From contig NZ_CP141643.1 of the NCBI RefSeq assembly GCF_038452275.1, positions 1,426,001 through 1,490,000 on the forward strand: a stretch of 64,000 nucleotides of DNA, read 5' to 3'. The translations under genes were made by a program, and so were the position numbers. How positions within the stretch are numbered: the first letter of the stretch is position 1; every line of letters starts with the position of its first letter. The notes under the pieces are model-generated. The model did no database searches. It was not told the DNA's origin and worked only from the letters and a program-made list of their open reading frames with translations. This stretch comes from Corynebacterium sp. BD556 (GTDB lineage: Bacteria > Actinomycetota > Actinomycetes > Mycobacteriales > Mycobacteriaceae). Of the stretch, positions 36,603 through 46,045 are shown piece by piece.

Positions 36603-37907
36603 ATGACTGGAGCTGCAACTGGCGCGAACCGTTTTGTGGTGGTGTCCAACCGCCTCCCAGTGGATCGTGCCAGCTCCGGCGAAGGCTGGGAGGCCTCCCC
36701 GGGAGGACTGGTAGCGGCCCTGGCCCCCGTGCTGCGGGCGCACAAGGGTTGCTGGGTGGGCTGGCCTGGCGAGGTCGATCTGAAGGTCGAACCTTTCGAC
36801 TTTGAGGGCATAGACCTGCGCCCCGTCACCTTGGACAGCGACGATTACGAAAACTTCTACGAGGGTTTTTCCAATTCTTCCCTGTGGCCGCTCTACCACG
36901 ACCTGATCGTTGCACCCGACTACAAAGCGCAGTGGTGGGAGGCTTACCGCGACGTTAACCGTCGTTTCGCGGAGGCGGCGTGCGCGGCCGCCGAGCACGG
37001 TGCGGTGGTGTGGGTGCAGGACTATCAGCTTCAGCTCGTGCCCGGGTTTTTGCGCGAAATGCGGCCAGATTTGACCATCGGGTTTTTCCTGCACATTCCT
37101 TTCCCCGCCCCCGATTTGTTCCGCCAGTTGCCGTGGCGCGAAGAAATCACCACAGGTCTGGCTGGCTGCGATCTGATCGGTTTCCAGCGTGCCGAGGACG
37201 AACAGAACTTCCGCGCACTCGTCGGTGAGGGTTTGCCGCGCTCCGGGACTTTCCCCATCTCCATCGATCCGGAGGCGGTGCGGCGTGGGGCGCAAGGTGA
37301 CGTCGATAAGCTGCGTGCCGAGGTGGGCAATCCGCGCACGCTGATGCTGGGCGTGGACCGCCTCGACTACACCAAGGGGATCTTGCAGCGGCTGCTGGCG
37401 GTAGAAAGGCTACTTGAACAAGGCAAGCTTTCCGACGCCACCTTCATCCAACTCGCCACCCCCTCCCGCGAGCGCATCGACAGCTACCAAGAGACACGGC
37501 GCGAAGTCGAGGAAGCTGTCGGGCGGATCAACGGCCGCTTCGGGGAGGTGGGGCGCCCCGTCGTTCACTACATTCACCGGCCGGTGGCGAAGCAGCGGTT
37601 GGGCGTGTTCTATTCCGCCGCCGACGTCATGCTTGTCACCCCCTTCAAAGACGGGATGAACCTGGTGGCCAAGGAGTATGTGTCCTGCCACCCGGACGGT
37701 AGCGGGGCGTTGGTGCTCTCCGAGTTCGCAGGCGCCGCCGTCGAGCTCAAGCAGGCTTTTCTGTGCAACCCTTTCGACCTAGAATCCGTGGAGGAAGCAA
37801 TCTTGCGCGCCGTGGACGGTGCGCCGGAAGCGATGCGCCAGATGTACCGGCAGGTCAAAGACAACGACGTGGACAAATGGGCTGCTTCCTTTTTGGAGGC
37901 GCTGTGA
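36603..37907 (+). CDS. otsA: Trehalose-6-phosphate synthase OtsA
   Basis: OtsA makes trehalose-6-phosphate from a nucleotide-glucose and glucose-6-phosphate. The 434-residue GT20 enzyme is slightly shorter than usual. It has RFVVVSNRLPVDRASSGEGW, the SPGGLV donor loop, VWVQDYQLQLVPGFLREM, LGVDRLDYTKGILQRL and FKDGMNLVAKEYV. In C. glutamicum trehalose feeds trehalose mycolates of the cell envelope. It is followed, with a 4-nt overlap (GTGA), by a lipoprotein gene and then otsB. Confidence 0.95.
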   Translation: MTGAATGANRFVVVSNRLPVDRASSGEGWEASPGGLVAALAPVLRAHKGCWVGWPGEVDLKVEPFDFEGIDLRPVTLDSDDYENFYEGFSNSSLWPLYHDLIVAPDYKAQWWEAYRDVNRRFAEAACAAAEHGAVVWVQDYQLQLVPGFLREMRPDLTIGFFLHIPFPAPDLFRQLPWREEITTGLAGCDLIGFQRAEDEQNFRALVGEGLPRSGTFPISIDPEAVRRGAQGDVDKLRAEVGNPRTLMLGVDRLDYTKGILQRLLAVERLLEQGKLSDATFIQLATPSRERIDSYQETRREVEEAVGRINGRFGEVGRPVVHYIHRPVAKQRLGVFYSAADVMLVTPFKDGMNLVAKEYVSCHPDGSGALVLSEFAGAAVELKQAFLCNPFDLESVEEAILRAVDGAPEAMRQMYRQVKDNDVDKWAASFLEAL

Positions 37908-38344
37908 AAACAACACGGCTTTTCTCTGCCGCCGCGCTCGCTGCTGCGCTCACGGTGGCGGGCTGCTCCGCGGAAAAGCGCGGGGAAACCTGGCAGATCG
38001 TCGCACTATATACCGACCCGAACACGCCAGGCGCCTTACCCGCCGACGCCGCAGGCAAGGCTTATTTCATTATGGGTGGGCAAGAAGTCAAAGGCTTCAC
38101 CGGCTGCACCCCGCTGCGCGCCACCATTGATGCGCGCGAGGAGCGCATCAGGTTGGAAACGGTCGAATACGGTGCGACAGACGAAGGTTGCAGCGGGGGC
38201 ACAGAGCTTGTCGACGCCACCTTGAAGCAACTCCTCACCCCCGACGCCGAGTTCGTCCTGCGCCACATGAGCGACAACGAAATGCTGCTCACCGCCGCAA
38301 GTGATGCAATTAACCCGCCCTCAATCCGTCTGATGTCGCTATGA
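37904..38344 (+). CDS. Putative lipoprotein with META-like domain, between otsA and otsB
   Basis: A 146-residue exported protein with signal peptide and lipobox VAGC near residue 19. The rest resembles a META/HslJ-type domain (KAYFIMGGQEVKGFTGC followed by PLRATID), with further cysteines near EGCSGG. The function is unknown. The start is GTG overlapping the otsA stop; its own stop overlaps the otsB ATG (ATGA), so all three are translationally coupled and probably act in one process. A GGAGG site stands about 5 nt before the GTG. Confidence 0.75.
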   Translation: MKTTRLFSAAALAAALTVAGCSAEKRGETWQIVALYTDPNTPGALPADAAGKAYFIMGGQEVKGFTGCTPLRATIDAREERIRLETVEYGATDEGCSGGTELVDATLKQLLTPDAEFVLRHMSDNEMLLTAASDAINPPSIRLMSL

Positions 38345-39084
38345 AGGAGCTCGAAGAGGTCATTGCGGCGCTGGCCCAAGCGCCCTCCCTGTTGGTGTGC
38401 CTGGATTTCGATGGCACCATCTCCGAGCTTGTTACCAACCCCATGGACTCCCGCGCCCACCCGGCTGCCCTGAAGGCCATCGCGGAGCTTTCAGCTTTGC
38501 CCCGCACGCAAGTAGCGGTGCTCAGTGGCCGCCACCTGGAGGGTTTGCGTCAAGTCTTCCCCCTGCGCGAACCGGTGGTGCTGGTGGGCTGCCATGGCGC
38601 TGAGCCCACCTCCGGCGGCCCCCCGCTTTCCCCCGCAGACGCCGCCTACCTCGACCAAATTGAGGCCGAACTTACATCAATTGTTGTGCCGCCTGCGTTC
38701 GTGGAAATCAAACCCTACCAGCGGGTGATGCATGTGGCCGCCCTGGCCGCGAAAGATCCTGCCGCCGCACGCGCACTACTCCAACGCGCAACGGAGATTA
38801 ACAGCCATGGTCGGCCGGTGACACAGGGCCACAACGTCGTCGAGTTCTCCGCCTTGGACGTGACCAAAGGAGACTGGCTCGCGGAGTACAAAACTGGTTT
38901 TTCAACCACACTCTTTGCCGGGGATGACACCACCGACGAAACTGCCCTCGCGCGACTGGGTCCTCACGATGTGGGCATCAAGGTAGGCCCGAAAGAGTCG
39001 GTGGCCCCCAACCGCCTGGCTGGGGTGCCAGAAATGGCGCTGTTTCTGACTAGGTTGGCCCGCGCCCGCCGGGAGGCGCAATAG
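38341..39084 (+). CDS. otsB: Trehalose-6-phosphate phosphatase OtsB
   Basis: OtsB removes phosphate from trehalose-6-phosphate to give trehalose. The 247-residue HAD-family protein has motif I CLDFDGTISEL (nucleophile D21 region), VLSGRHLEGLRQVFP, and the motif IV acid pair in FAGDDTTDETAL. It overlaps the lipoprotein gene by 4 nt, and its 3' end overlaps the end of ipsA on the other strand by 35 nt. Confidence 0.95.
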   Translation: MKELEEVIAALAQAPSLLVCLDFDGTISELVTNPMDSRAHPAALKAIAELSALPRTQVAVLSGRHLEGLRQVFPLREPVVLVGCHGAEPTSGGPPLSPADAAYLDQIEAELTSIVVPPAFVEIKPYQRVMHVAALAAKDPAAARALLQRATEINSHGRPVTQGHNVVEFSALDVTKGDWLAEYKTGFSTTLFAGDDTTDETALARLGPHDVGIKVGPKESVAPNRLAGVPEMALFLTRLARARREAQ

Positions 39085-40135
39085 AGCTACCGGGCATGAA
39101 ACGGGTCGGCAAGATGATCTGCTCCGTCGCCTCCGCTTCGTCGGTGATTTGCGAGTGCAAAAGTTTGCCCACCTGCTCCCCCTTGCCGTGGTTGTACTGC
39201 TGCACGGTAGTCAAACCCAACGAACGCGCCGGGGCAATACCGTCGAAGCCGGTCACTGACAAATCATGGGGAATGCGCTCGCGAAAAGCCTCGTAAACAC
39301 CCAACGCCATCGAATCCGTGGTACACAGCACGGCGGATAGTTCCGGATGGGAACCAATTAGCTCCCGGGCTCCGTCGGCAGCCGAAGCGAGGTCGTTGAA
39401 ATGCCGATTGACTATCGGAATATCGCCTAAACCGGCATCGCGGAAAACCTCAAGGGCGCCACGCACCCGGTCGCGCTGAACGTGCATGTCAGATCCCGGA
39501 ACCTCCCAGGCAAAAACATGGCCGTCGCGCGGAGCGGAAAACAGGCGTTTGGTGAGGATGCCGATTTGGGTGTGGCCGGCGTCGACAAGCGCGCGAGCCG
39601 CCGGCTGAATAGCGCCGAAATCATCAATGCCCACGTAAGACACGCCATGCAAATTGGCGGGCTGGTCACAAACCACCACGGGCAGACCACTGTGGCGCGC
39701 CGATTGCAGGTGCGGGTCCCCGGCGGGCACAGAATAGACGACGAAGCCGTCGACGATCGCGCTGGAGACAACATCGGGGTGGCGGTAACTCTGCGCCTCC
39801 GGCCCCAAAGGTATGAGGGTGAGAAAGAAATCATTGTCCACCGCCAGGCCGGCCAAAAAATCGACGGAAGCCTGGTCCTCGAAAGCGTAGGAGAGCCTCT
39901 CAGTCAAGATAACGCCGACGGAGCCAGCGCGCTGGGTGCGCAAAGAACGCGCTGTCGGGTTAGGGCCCGCGTAGCCGACACTGCGGGCAGTTTCGAGAAT
40001 ACGTGCGCGCAACTCCGGCGAAAGCTGGTCGGGGCGGTTGTAGGCGTTAGACACCGTCGTGCGGGAAACACCGAGTTCCTTCGCCAACGAGGCGAGGGTG
40101 GCGCGGGGGGCACTGCGGGCACGACGATGCGGCAT
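39050..40135 (-). CDS. ipsA: LacI-family regulator IpsA
   Basis: A 361-residue LacI-type transcription factor. The N-terminal helix-turn-helix reads TLASLAKELGVSRTTVSNAYNRP, followed by the hinge YAGPNPTARSLRT and a periplasmic-binding-like ligand domain (LSVTGFDGIAPARSLGLTTV). The position beside otsB matches C. glutamicum IpsA, an inositol-responsive regulator needed for inositol-derived lipids; the function is inferred from that. ATG 40135 lies 7 nt after TACGAT (leaderless). An upstream ATG at 40144 would overlap the -10. Confidence 0.82.
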   Translation of the reverse strand: MPHRRARSAPRATLASLAKELGVSRTTVSNAYNRPDQLSPELRARILETARSVGYAGPNPTARSLRTQRAGSVGVILTERLSYAFEDQASVDFLAGLAVDNDFFLTLIPLGPEAQSYRHPDVVSSAIVDGFVVYSVPAGDPHLQSARHSGLPVVVCDQPANLHGVSYVGIDDFGAIQPAARALVDAGHTQIGILTKRLFSAPRDGHVFAWEVPGSDMHVQRDRVRGALEVFRDAGLGDIPIVNRHFNDLASAADGARELIGSHPELSAVLCTTDSMALGVYEAFRERIPHDLSVTGFDGIAPARSLGLTTVQQYNHGKGEQVGKLLHSQITDEAEATEQIILPTRFMPGSSIAPPGGRGPT

Positions 40136-40176
40136 GCGTCCCATCGTATAAACAATGCTGCGGGAGGAGCCGATGC

Positions 40177-40221
40177 GTTCTAATTGAAAATTATTCCCGG
40201 CAGTGTTCTAATCGAAACTAT
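40177..40221 (+). promoter_or_regulatory. Duplicated promoter/operator element upstream of znuA
   Basis: Two near-identical stretches occur 28 bp apart: GTTCTAATTGAAAATTAT at 40177-40194 and GTTCTAATCGAAACTAT at 40205-40221. The second contains TCTAAT, the -10 element 7 nt before the znuA ATG. The AATTGAAAATTATT core of the first copy resembles Zur-type zinc operators (TGAAAATNATT-like), so zinc-dependent repression is plausible. Confidence 0.5.
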
Positions 40222-41323
40222 GCCCAAGAACAATCCACTGCGCGCATTAGCGGGCGCGCTCACCGCAACGGTCACTGCCATTGCCATCTCGGCATGTTCA
40301 CCCGCCGGTGAAAATCCCGCACCCGCAGCGAGCGAGGAAACGACCGAAGCTAGCGTCGTGGCCACCACGAAGGTGTGGGCGGATGTCGCCAGCGAAGTAC
40401 TCGGCACGGAGGTTGAGGCCGTGATCGCCAACTCCTCCACAGACCCACATGACTATGAGCCCACCGCAACGGACCGCGCCAAAATCGCCTCCGCCAGCCT
40501 GCTCATCGCCAACGGCGGTGGCTACGACGCCGCCCTTTACCAGGACGTCGATCCGAGCAAGATCATCTCCTCTCTCCCGCTGACCGGAGTCCACGCCCAC
40601 GACGACGCCGGTGACCACGACCACGACAACGCCGGTGACCACGACCACGACGACGACGGTGACCACGACCACGACAACGACGGTGACCACGACCACGACG
40701 ACGACGGTGACCACGACCACGACGACGCTAACCGTGCCGAGGGTGATGACACCCACGACGGTGACCACGACGACGCCGGTGACCACGACCACGACGACGC
40801 TAAACGTGACGAGGGCGATGACGATAACGATGACGACCGTGATCACGGCGAGAACGAGCACACCTGGTACTCGACCGTAAACGTCGCCAAGATGGGCGCG
40901 AAGATCGCCGAGAAAACCGGAAAGAACACCGACAGTCTCGACGCGCGCCTCATGACAATCAAGCAGAAGATCGACGCGCTTCCCGCCGCCCGAATCGCCC
41001 AGGTCCACCCGATCGCCGACGCATTACTGGAAGAATCCACCCTCAAGCTGGTCACACCGCAGTCCTACCGCTCGGCTGCCTTAAACCACACTGAACCGTC
41101 GAGCGCGGCAGTAGCTGAGTTCATTGACGCGATCAAGGCCGGCGACATCGACGTGGTGATCTCCAACCCGCAAAGCCCCAACGGCTCGGCGCAGCGCATC
41201 GTCGACGCCGCCGAGGAAGCCGACGTGCCCGTTGTCGAGGTCCACGAAACCCCTCCAAACGGCGAGAACTTCTTCAACTACTTCGAAAAGGTGGTCGACA
41301 ACATCGCCAAGGCCGCCGCGTGA
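40220..41323 (+). CDS. znuA: Zinc ABC transporter substrate-binding lipoprotein with Asp/His repeat
   Basis: A 367-residue metal-binding lipoprotein. The signal ends in a lipobox SAC near residue 25. The N lobe has TTKVWADVASEVLG, DPHDYEPTATDRAKI (first metal His) and NGGGYDAALY. Residues about 130-201 are an extended charged loop of DGDHDHDD repeats. It resumes with HTWYSTVNVAKM (second metal His), RIAQVHPIADALLEESTLKLVT and a C lobe ending NFFNYFEKVVDNIA. The His-rich loop is usual in ZnuA but unusually long and regular here. A leaderless ATG follows TCTAAT. It heads znuACB. Confidence 0.92.
   Translation: MPKNNPLRALAGALTATVTAIAISACSPAGENPAPAASEETTEASVVATTKVWADVASEVLGTEVEAVIANSSTDPHDYEPTATDRAKIASASLLIANGGGYDAALYQDVDPSKIISSLPLTGVHAHDDAGDHDHDNAGDHDHDDDGDHDHDNDGDHDHDDDGDHDHDDANRAEGDDTHDGDHDDAGDHDHDDAKRDEGDDDNDDDRDHGENEHTWYSTVNVAKMGAKIAEKTGKNTDSLDARLMTIKQKIDALPAARIAQVHPIADALLEESTLKLVTPQSYRSAALNHTEPSSAAVAEFIDAIKAGDIDVVISNPQSPNGSAQRIVDAAEEADVPVVEVHETPPNGENFFNYFEKVVDNIAKAAA
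40607..40822 (+). repeat. 24-bp tandem repeats inside znuA
   Basis: Five consecutive 24-bp units of the type GACGGTGACCACGACCACGA plus CGAC run from 40607 to 40726. Then come a 33-bp spacer unit, a 15-bp short unit (40760-40774), another 24-bp unit (40775-40798) and a second spacer unit to 40822. Two larger modules ending AEGDD and DEGDD suggest an older duplication. All keep frame and encode Asp, His, Gly and Asn. Confidence 0.9.
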
Positions 41324-42024
41324 TAGCACGGCTTCGCAACGCCACCGTCTCCCCGCTTTGGGAAAACCTCAACCTAGAACTCAAACGTGGGGAAATGGTG
41401 GCTATTTTGGGGCCCAACGGCTCCGGAAAATCCACCTTGCTCAACGTATTGACTGGCACCCGCAAACTCACCTCCGGCAGCGTGGAGGTCGCCGGGCGCA
41501 TTGGCTACATCCCGCAGCAGCGGACGTTTCCGCCTGATCTTCCCCTCCGGGCATGCGACCTCGTTTCCCTGGCGCTTAACCACGGCGTTGTCGGCGCTGG
41601 TCTGTTCGGGCGGAGCACGGCGCGGCGCAGCGACGTCAATGAGGTGCTTGACTTCGTCAACGCAGGCCACCTCGCGAAACAGCGGGTGGGAACTCTTTCG
41701 GGAGGCCAGCAGCAGCTTGTGCGCCAAGCGCAGGCGATGGCGAACCAACCCGACCTTTTGCTTGCCGACGAACCTTTCCTCTCCCTCGACGTTTCCCGCC
41801 AACGCGAAACCGCCGAAAGGTTCCACTCCCTCGACGCCGCCGTACTCATGGTCACACACTCCATAGATCCCGTTTTGGAGCTTGTAGACCGCATTCTTTA
41901 CATAGGTCCCCGTGGACATGTCCTCGGCCCTGCAGATGAGGTGCTGCGCTCCGAGGTGTTAAGCGAGCTCTATGGCTGCCCTGTGGATGTCATGCAGGTG
42001 CGCGGGAAGACGGTGATTGTCTAG
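41320..42024 (+). CDS. znuC: Zinc ABC transporter ATP-binding protein
   Basis: A 234-residue ABC ATPase with Walker A LGPNGSGKST, signature LSGGQQQLVRQAQAMA, Walker B LLLADEPFLSLD and switch VLMVTHS. It is the energy unit of the metal transporter with the preceding and following genes. Zinc is the likely substrate because of the His-rich binding protein, though manganese cannot be excluded. The GTG start overlaps the znuA stop (GTGA). Confidence 0.9.
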   Translation: MIARLRNATVSPLWENLNLELKRGEMVAILGPNGSGKSTLLNVLTGTRKLTSGSVEVAGRIGYIPQQRTFPPDLPLRACDLVSLALNHGVVGAGLFGRSTARRSDVNEVLDFVNAGHLAKQRVGTLSGGQQQLVRQAQAMANQPDLLLADEPFLSLDVSRQRETAERFHSLDAAVLMVTHSIDPVLELVDRILYIGPRGHVLGPADEVLRSEVLSELYGCPVDVMQVRGKTVIV

Positions 42025-42876
42025 ATGCTTAGCTCCCTTATGGATGCAGTAGAGCAAACCCGCCACCTTTTGGGCTACGACTTTGTCGCCTCCTCTTTGG
42101 TCGCGGCGGCCCTGCTCGGCGGAGTCTCCGGCGTCATGGCGCCGCTGGTGGTGCTGCGCCACATGTCTTTCGGGGTCCACGCCACCTCCGAGCTCGCCCT
42201 GATGGGAGCGGCCGCAGCCCTTTTCTTCGGGTTCAATTTGAGTATGGGAGCGATCGCGGGTTCGATCGCCGCGGCCTTATTGTTGGTCTTTTTGGGTCGC
42301 CGCGGCGGTGACGACGCCGCTATTGGCGTGGTGATGAGCTTCGGCATGGGCCTGTCCGTACTTTTTCTCTACCTGTATCCCGGCAACTCGACCAAGGCGA
42401 TGGCGCTGCTGACCGGCCAGATCGTCGGCGTGTCCGACGCAGGTGTGCGCACCCTCGCCGCAGTGGCGGCGCTCGTGGTCGTCTCGGTGGCGGTGCTGTG
42501 GCGCCCCCTGCTGTTTGCTTCTGCAGACCCGGAGATGGCCGCCGCCTCCGGGGTTCCTGTTAAAACCATGGCGGTCGTATTCGCGTTGCTTTTGGGTCTG
42601 ACCGCATCGCAGACAGTGCAAATTGTGGGTGTGTTGTTGGTCATGGCGCTTCTTATCGCCCCCGGCGCGAGCGCGGTGTCGATTTCCGCCAACCCGATCG
42701 CCGTTGTTTTCTGGTCGGTTCTTTTCGCCGAACTCGCCGCGGTTGGCGGTGTGTTGCTGTCCCTGGCGCCGGGTCTGCCGATCAGCGTTGTGGTTTCTTT
42801 CATCTCTTTTGCCATTTTTGTGATCTGCCGCGGCATTGGGGGGCTACGCGCGAGGCGGATTTCTCCGGCTGTTTAG
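42025..42876 (+). CDS. znuB: Zinc ABC transporter permease
   Basis: A 283-residue membrane protein of the ABC-3 family with about eight hydrophobic segments; GVHATSELALMGAAAA and SADPEMAAASGVPVKTM are typical family signatures. It starts on the base after the znuC stop, so it is coupled to it. The tail is basic (LRARRISPAV). Confidence 0.9.
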   Translation: MLSSLMDAVEQTRHLLGYDFVASSLVAAALLGGVSGVMAPLVVLRHMSFGVHATSELALMGAAAALFFGFNLSMGAIAGSIAAALLLVFLGRRGGDDAAIGVVMSFGMGLSVLFLYLYPGNSTKAMALLTGQIVGVSDAGVRTLAAVAALVVVSVAVLWRPLLFASADPEMAAASGVPVKTMAVVFALLLGLTASQTVQIVGVLLVMALLIAPGASAVSISANPIAVVFWSVLFAELAAVGGVLLSLAPGLPISVVVSFISFAIFVICRGIGGLRARRISPAV

Positions 42877-42885
42877 GGTTGGGTT

Positions 42886-43680
42886 ATGAATGTGCAACGC
42901 CGCTTAATGATGTGGGACAAGCGGGAGCGCACCTGGCTCGAAGTCGCCGGTGGCAAGTCCGACACCCTGGTTGTTTTTCTGCATGGTTCCCGGCAGTCAT
43001 CCAACGTTGCGCGTGCCTTCACCGGCGGCACGTTTGACGAGCTGGCGCGGCGCGGCTGCACAGTGCTCTACCCCGACGGGGTGGGGCACCATTTCAACGA
43101 TTTGCGCCGCGACTTCGCTGAGTCAGCGCGTCTGTTGCAGGTCGACGACGTCGGTTTTATCGGCGCGCTCATCGAGTCCTATTCGCCCCGGCGCGTGATT
43201 GGTTGCGGTTTTTCAAACGGCGGCCAGATGCTCATGCGGATGCTTTTCGACGCCCCCGGCACCTTCCACGGCGCCGCCCTTTTCGGTGCCCCCATGCCCA
43301 CTGCTGGCAACTGTTTGAGCGATACCTCAGACTATTTGCCCGTGCCGGTGTTGACAGTGCACGGCACCGCGGATCCCATCGTGCCTTTTGCCGGTGGGAT
43401 CGCGGGCGGCAGTGTGGCTCACCGTGGCGAGGTACGTTCGGCGCGCGCTTCGGCTGAGTTTTTCGCTGCCCTCAACGGCTGCACCGAACACCGTCGCGGG
43501 CCGGACGGCGAGGTGGTGGCTGTGGACAGGTGGACCGGCGGTGAAGCTGATGTGAAGCTGGTGTCTTTGCGCGGTGTAGGCCACCTGGTGCCTTCCCCGC
43601 AGAAGCTTCATCCGCGCATCGGTCCGGGCACCAACAAAGTTGTTGGTGCCCAGCTCGTGGCGGATTTTTTCGACTTGTAG
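42886..43680 (+). CDS. Alpha/beta hydrolase (PHB depolymerase / LpqC-like esterase)
   Basis: A 264-residue hydrolase with the oxyanion region VVFLHGSRQSSN, nucleophile S110 in CGFSNGGQM, the acid Asp in HGTADPIVPF and the His in VGHLVPS. No signal peptide is visible, so it seems cytoplasmic, unlike secreted LpqC proteins. The substrate is unknown. TAGGGT overlaps the znuB stop and lies 6 nt before the ATG, so it may have its own promoter. It ends 4 nt before the converging rlmB. Confidence 0.82.
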   Translation: MNVQRRLMMWDKRERTWLEVAGGKSDTLVVFLHGSRQSSNVARAFTGGTFDELARRGCTVLYPDGVGHHFNDLRRDFAESARLLQVDDVGFIGALIESYSPRRVIGCGFSNGGQMLMRMLFDAPGTFHGAALFGAPMPTAGNCLSDTSDYLPVPVLTVHGTADPIVPFAGGIAGGSVAHRGEVRSARASAEFFAALNGCTEHRRGPDGEVVAVDRWTGGEADVKLVSLRGVGHLVPSPQKLHPRIGPGTNKVVGAQLVADFFDL

Positions 43681-43684
43681 CTGC

Positions 43685-44626
43685 CTATTTAGCCACGCGG
43701 CGCTGGCGGGCGAACTCGCTGAGCACGACACCTGCTGCGACGGAGGCGTTGAGCGATTCCACCCAGTCTGCGGTGGGGATGGACATGATCACATCGCAGT
43801 TCTCCCGCACGAGGCGCGAAATGCCCTTGCCTTCTGATCCGACCACGATGACCACTGGGTCGGTGGCTGCGTGGAAGCTGTCCAGGGTGTGCTCGCCGCC
43901 GGCGTCGAGTCCGACAACCATGTAACCGTTGTCCTTGAACTGCTTAATCATGCGGGTGATGTTGGTTGCCTTGGCCACAGGCAGGCGCGCGGCAGTGCCC
44001 GCGGAGGTGCGCCAGGCGACGCCGGTGACCTGTGCGGAGCGACGCTCGGGGATGATCACTCCGTGTCCACCAAAGGCAGCGGTGGAGCGGATGACCGCGC
44101 CGAGGTTGCGCGGGTCGGTGATGTTGTCCAGCACGACGAACATGCCGGTCTCGCCGCGGTCGGCGACGCCCGAAATTAAGTCAAAGACATCCGCGTATTT
44201 GTAGGGCTGGATTTTCAAACCGATGCCTTGGTGCATGCCGTTGCCGGTCATGGCGTCTAGGTCGCGCCGTGGCACCTCGTGGACGGGGATGGCCTTGGAG
44301 TTGGCCAGGGTGACTGCCTCGCTGAGGCGGTCGTCGTGGCCGGTTCCTTGGGCGACGAAAAGGGCTTCGGCGGGGACTTTGGCGTGGAGGCACTCCACTA
44401 CAGGGTTGCGGCCGACAACGAGGTCGGGGGTTTCGCGTTCGTGGCGCCCGGATGCGCGCCTTTCCCGCTCCAGTTTGCGTTTGTGGGCGGAGTGGTAGAC
44501 GCGGTCTTCGGCTTTCGGGGTCGCCCCTTTGCCTTTGAGGCCGCGGCGGCGTTGTCCACCGGAGCCTTTTGTGGCGCCTTTCTTGTTGGTCTTGATCTTG
44601 TCGGGGCGCTGATACGGTTTCGCCAT
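43685..44626 (-). CDS. rlmB: 23S rRNA 2'-O-methyltransferase (TrmH/RlmB family)
   Basis: A 313-residue SPOUT methyltransferase acting on 23S rRNA (G2251 in E. coli numbering, by family). A basic disordered N-tail of about 65 residues precedes [14 protein letters not shown] (substrate-binding domain). The SAM knot has [50 protein letters not shown] and [20 protein letters not shown]. It lies 10 nt after cysS on the same transcript. Confidence 0.93.
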   Translation of the reverse strand: MAKPYQRPDKIKTNKKGATKGSGGQRRRGLKGKGATPKAEDRVYHSAHKRKLERERRASGRHERETPDLVVGRNPVVECLHAKVPAEALFVAQGTGHDDRLSEAVTLANSKAIPVHEVPRRDLDAMTGNGMHQGIGLKIQPYKYADVFDLISGVADRGETGMFVVLDNITDPRNLGAVIRSTAAFGGHGVIIPERRSAQVTGVAWRTSAGTAARLPVAKATNITRMIKQFKDNGYMVVGLDAGGEHTLDSFHAATDPVVIVVGSEGKGISRLVRENCDVIMSIPTADWVESLNASVAAGVVLSEFARQRRVAK

Positions 44627-44636
44627 TGTTTACTTC

Positions 44637-46037
44637 CTAGTTGTGGTTTTTCAGTGCCCACTGTGGGCCGTTCGGGGTGTCGGTCACGTCGATGCCGGCG
44701 GCGGTGAGACGGTCGCGCACCTCGTCTGCGGTTGCCCAATCCTTCGCGGCACGCGCTGCGGTGCGTCGTTGAAGCTCTGCACGCACCAGCACGTCGAGGG
44801 CGGTGTCGGCGGCATCGCTTGTCGACGCCTGGCTGCCCCACTTGCCTGGGTCTACCCCGAGCACACCGGCCATGGCCCGGACCTGCGCGGCGATATCCCG
44901 GGCTCGTTCGTCCTCCCCGCCGGTGAGGGCTTTGTTTCCTTCCCGTACTGTGCGGTGAATTTCTGCGAGGGCGCGCGGCACGGCGAAGTCGTCGGCAAGC
45001 GCCGCCGCGAAATCCTGCGTCCACGAGGTGGGCTCTGGTGCCCCGGCGCGCACGACGAAATCCTCGATGCGGCGGTAACCCGCCGCCGCTTCCTGCAGGG
45101 CTTCCGGCGAATACTCAAGCACACTGCGGTAGTGCGCCGAGCCGAGGTAGTAGCGCAGCTCCACCGGGCGAACCACCTCAAGCATGTTGTCGATGGCAAG
45201 CACGTTGCCTAAAGACTTCGACATTTTCTCGCCGGCCATGGTGACCCAGTGGTTGTGCATCCAAAAATTAGCGAAACCATCGCCCGCGGCGTGCGACTGC
45301 GCCTGCTCGTTTTCGTGGTGTGGGAACTGCAAGTCGAGCCCGCCACCGTGGATGTCGAACCTCCCACCTAAGTACCACGTAGCCATAGCGGAGCACTCCA
45401 GATGCCAACCCGGGCGGCCCATCCCCCACGGCGTGGGCCAGCTCGGCTCACCTGGCTTCGCGGCCTTCCACAAGGCGAAGTCGTGGCTGCCGCGTTTGCC
45501 GTGAGTCTCACCCTCGCCTTGCTCCATCTCCTCGACTTTGTTGCCGGAGATCGAGCCGTAGTCGGAGCCGGCGGCGCGCACCCACGCTTCCACATCGAAA
45601 TACACGGACCCTTGCGCCTCATAGGCGAAATTGCGAGCGATCAATCGCTGCATGTAGTCAACCATTTGGGTGATATGTCCCGTCGCCCGAGGCTCCACCG
45701 AAGGCGGCAGCACACCCAGCGTGTCATAGGCGCGGGTGAACTCACGCTCGTAGGTGGAAACCCACTCCCACCAGGGGCGGTTGTTGGCCTTCGCCTTGTC
45801 CAAGATCTTGTCGTCGATGTCGGTGACATTACGGACAAAAGCAACATCGTAGCCCTGGGCGAGAAACCAACGGCGCACAATGTCGAAGGCGACCCCGGAA
45901 CGTAAATGCCCAATGTGGGGGGAGGACTGCGGCGTCGCCCCGCACACGTACATCGAGACGTGTCCAGGCCTGATCGGCTCGAAGTCGCGCAGGCTGCGCG
46001 TCGCCGTGTCGTAGATCTTTTGCGGAAAGTCAACCAT
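44637..46037 (-). CDS. cysS: Cysteinyl-tRNA synthetase
   Basis: CysS charges tRNA-Cys. The 466-residue class I synthetase has [17 protein letters not shown] (HIGH motif and a zinc Cys), the zinc-site stretch WHLECSAMA and the KMSKS loop in [11 protein letters not shown]. The ATG at 46037 has AGGTG at proper spacing. An in-frame GTG at 46049 lies inside that site. It follows ispF closely, in the carD-ispD-ispF-cysS-rlmB run. Confidence 0.95.
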   Translation of the reverse strand: MVDFPQKIYDTATRSLRDFEPIRPGHVSMYVCGATPQSSPHIGHLRSGVAFDIVRRWFLAQGYDVAFVRNVTDIDDKILDKAKANNRPWWEWVSTYEREFTRAYDTLGVLPPSVEPRATGHITQMVDYMQRLIARNFAYEAQGSVYFDVEAWVRAAGSDYGSISGNKVEEMEQGEGETHGKRGSHDFALWKAAKPGEPSWPTPWGMGRPGWHLECSAMATWYLGGRFDIHGGGLDLQFPHHENEQAQSHAAGDGFANFWMHNHWVTMAGEKMSKSLGNVLAIDNMLEVVRPVELRYYLGSAHYRSVLEYSPEALQEAAAGYRRIEDFVVRAGAPEPTSWTQDFAAALADDFAVPRALAEIHRTVREGNKALTGGEDERARDIAAQVRAMAGVLGVDPGKWGSQASTSDAADTALDVLVRAELQRRTAARAAKDWATADEVRDRLTAAGIDVTDTPNGPQWALKNHN

Positions 46038-46045
46038 GCCGGTAT

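Noticed and set aside
36442..40822. Tandem repeats that might be a CRISPR array
   Set aside because: Both repeat blocks are in-frame codon repeats without unique spacers, and no cas gene is near.
40298..41008. Valine-rich open frame opposite the ZnuA repeats
   Set aside because: The pattern is the reverse complement of the Asp/His repeat and explains itself; it is not a real membrane protein.
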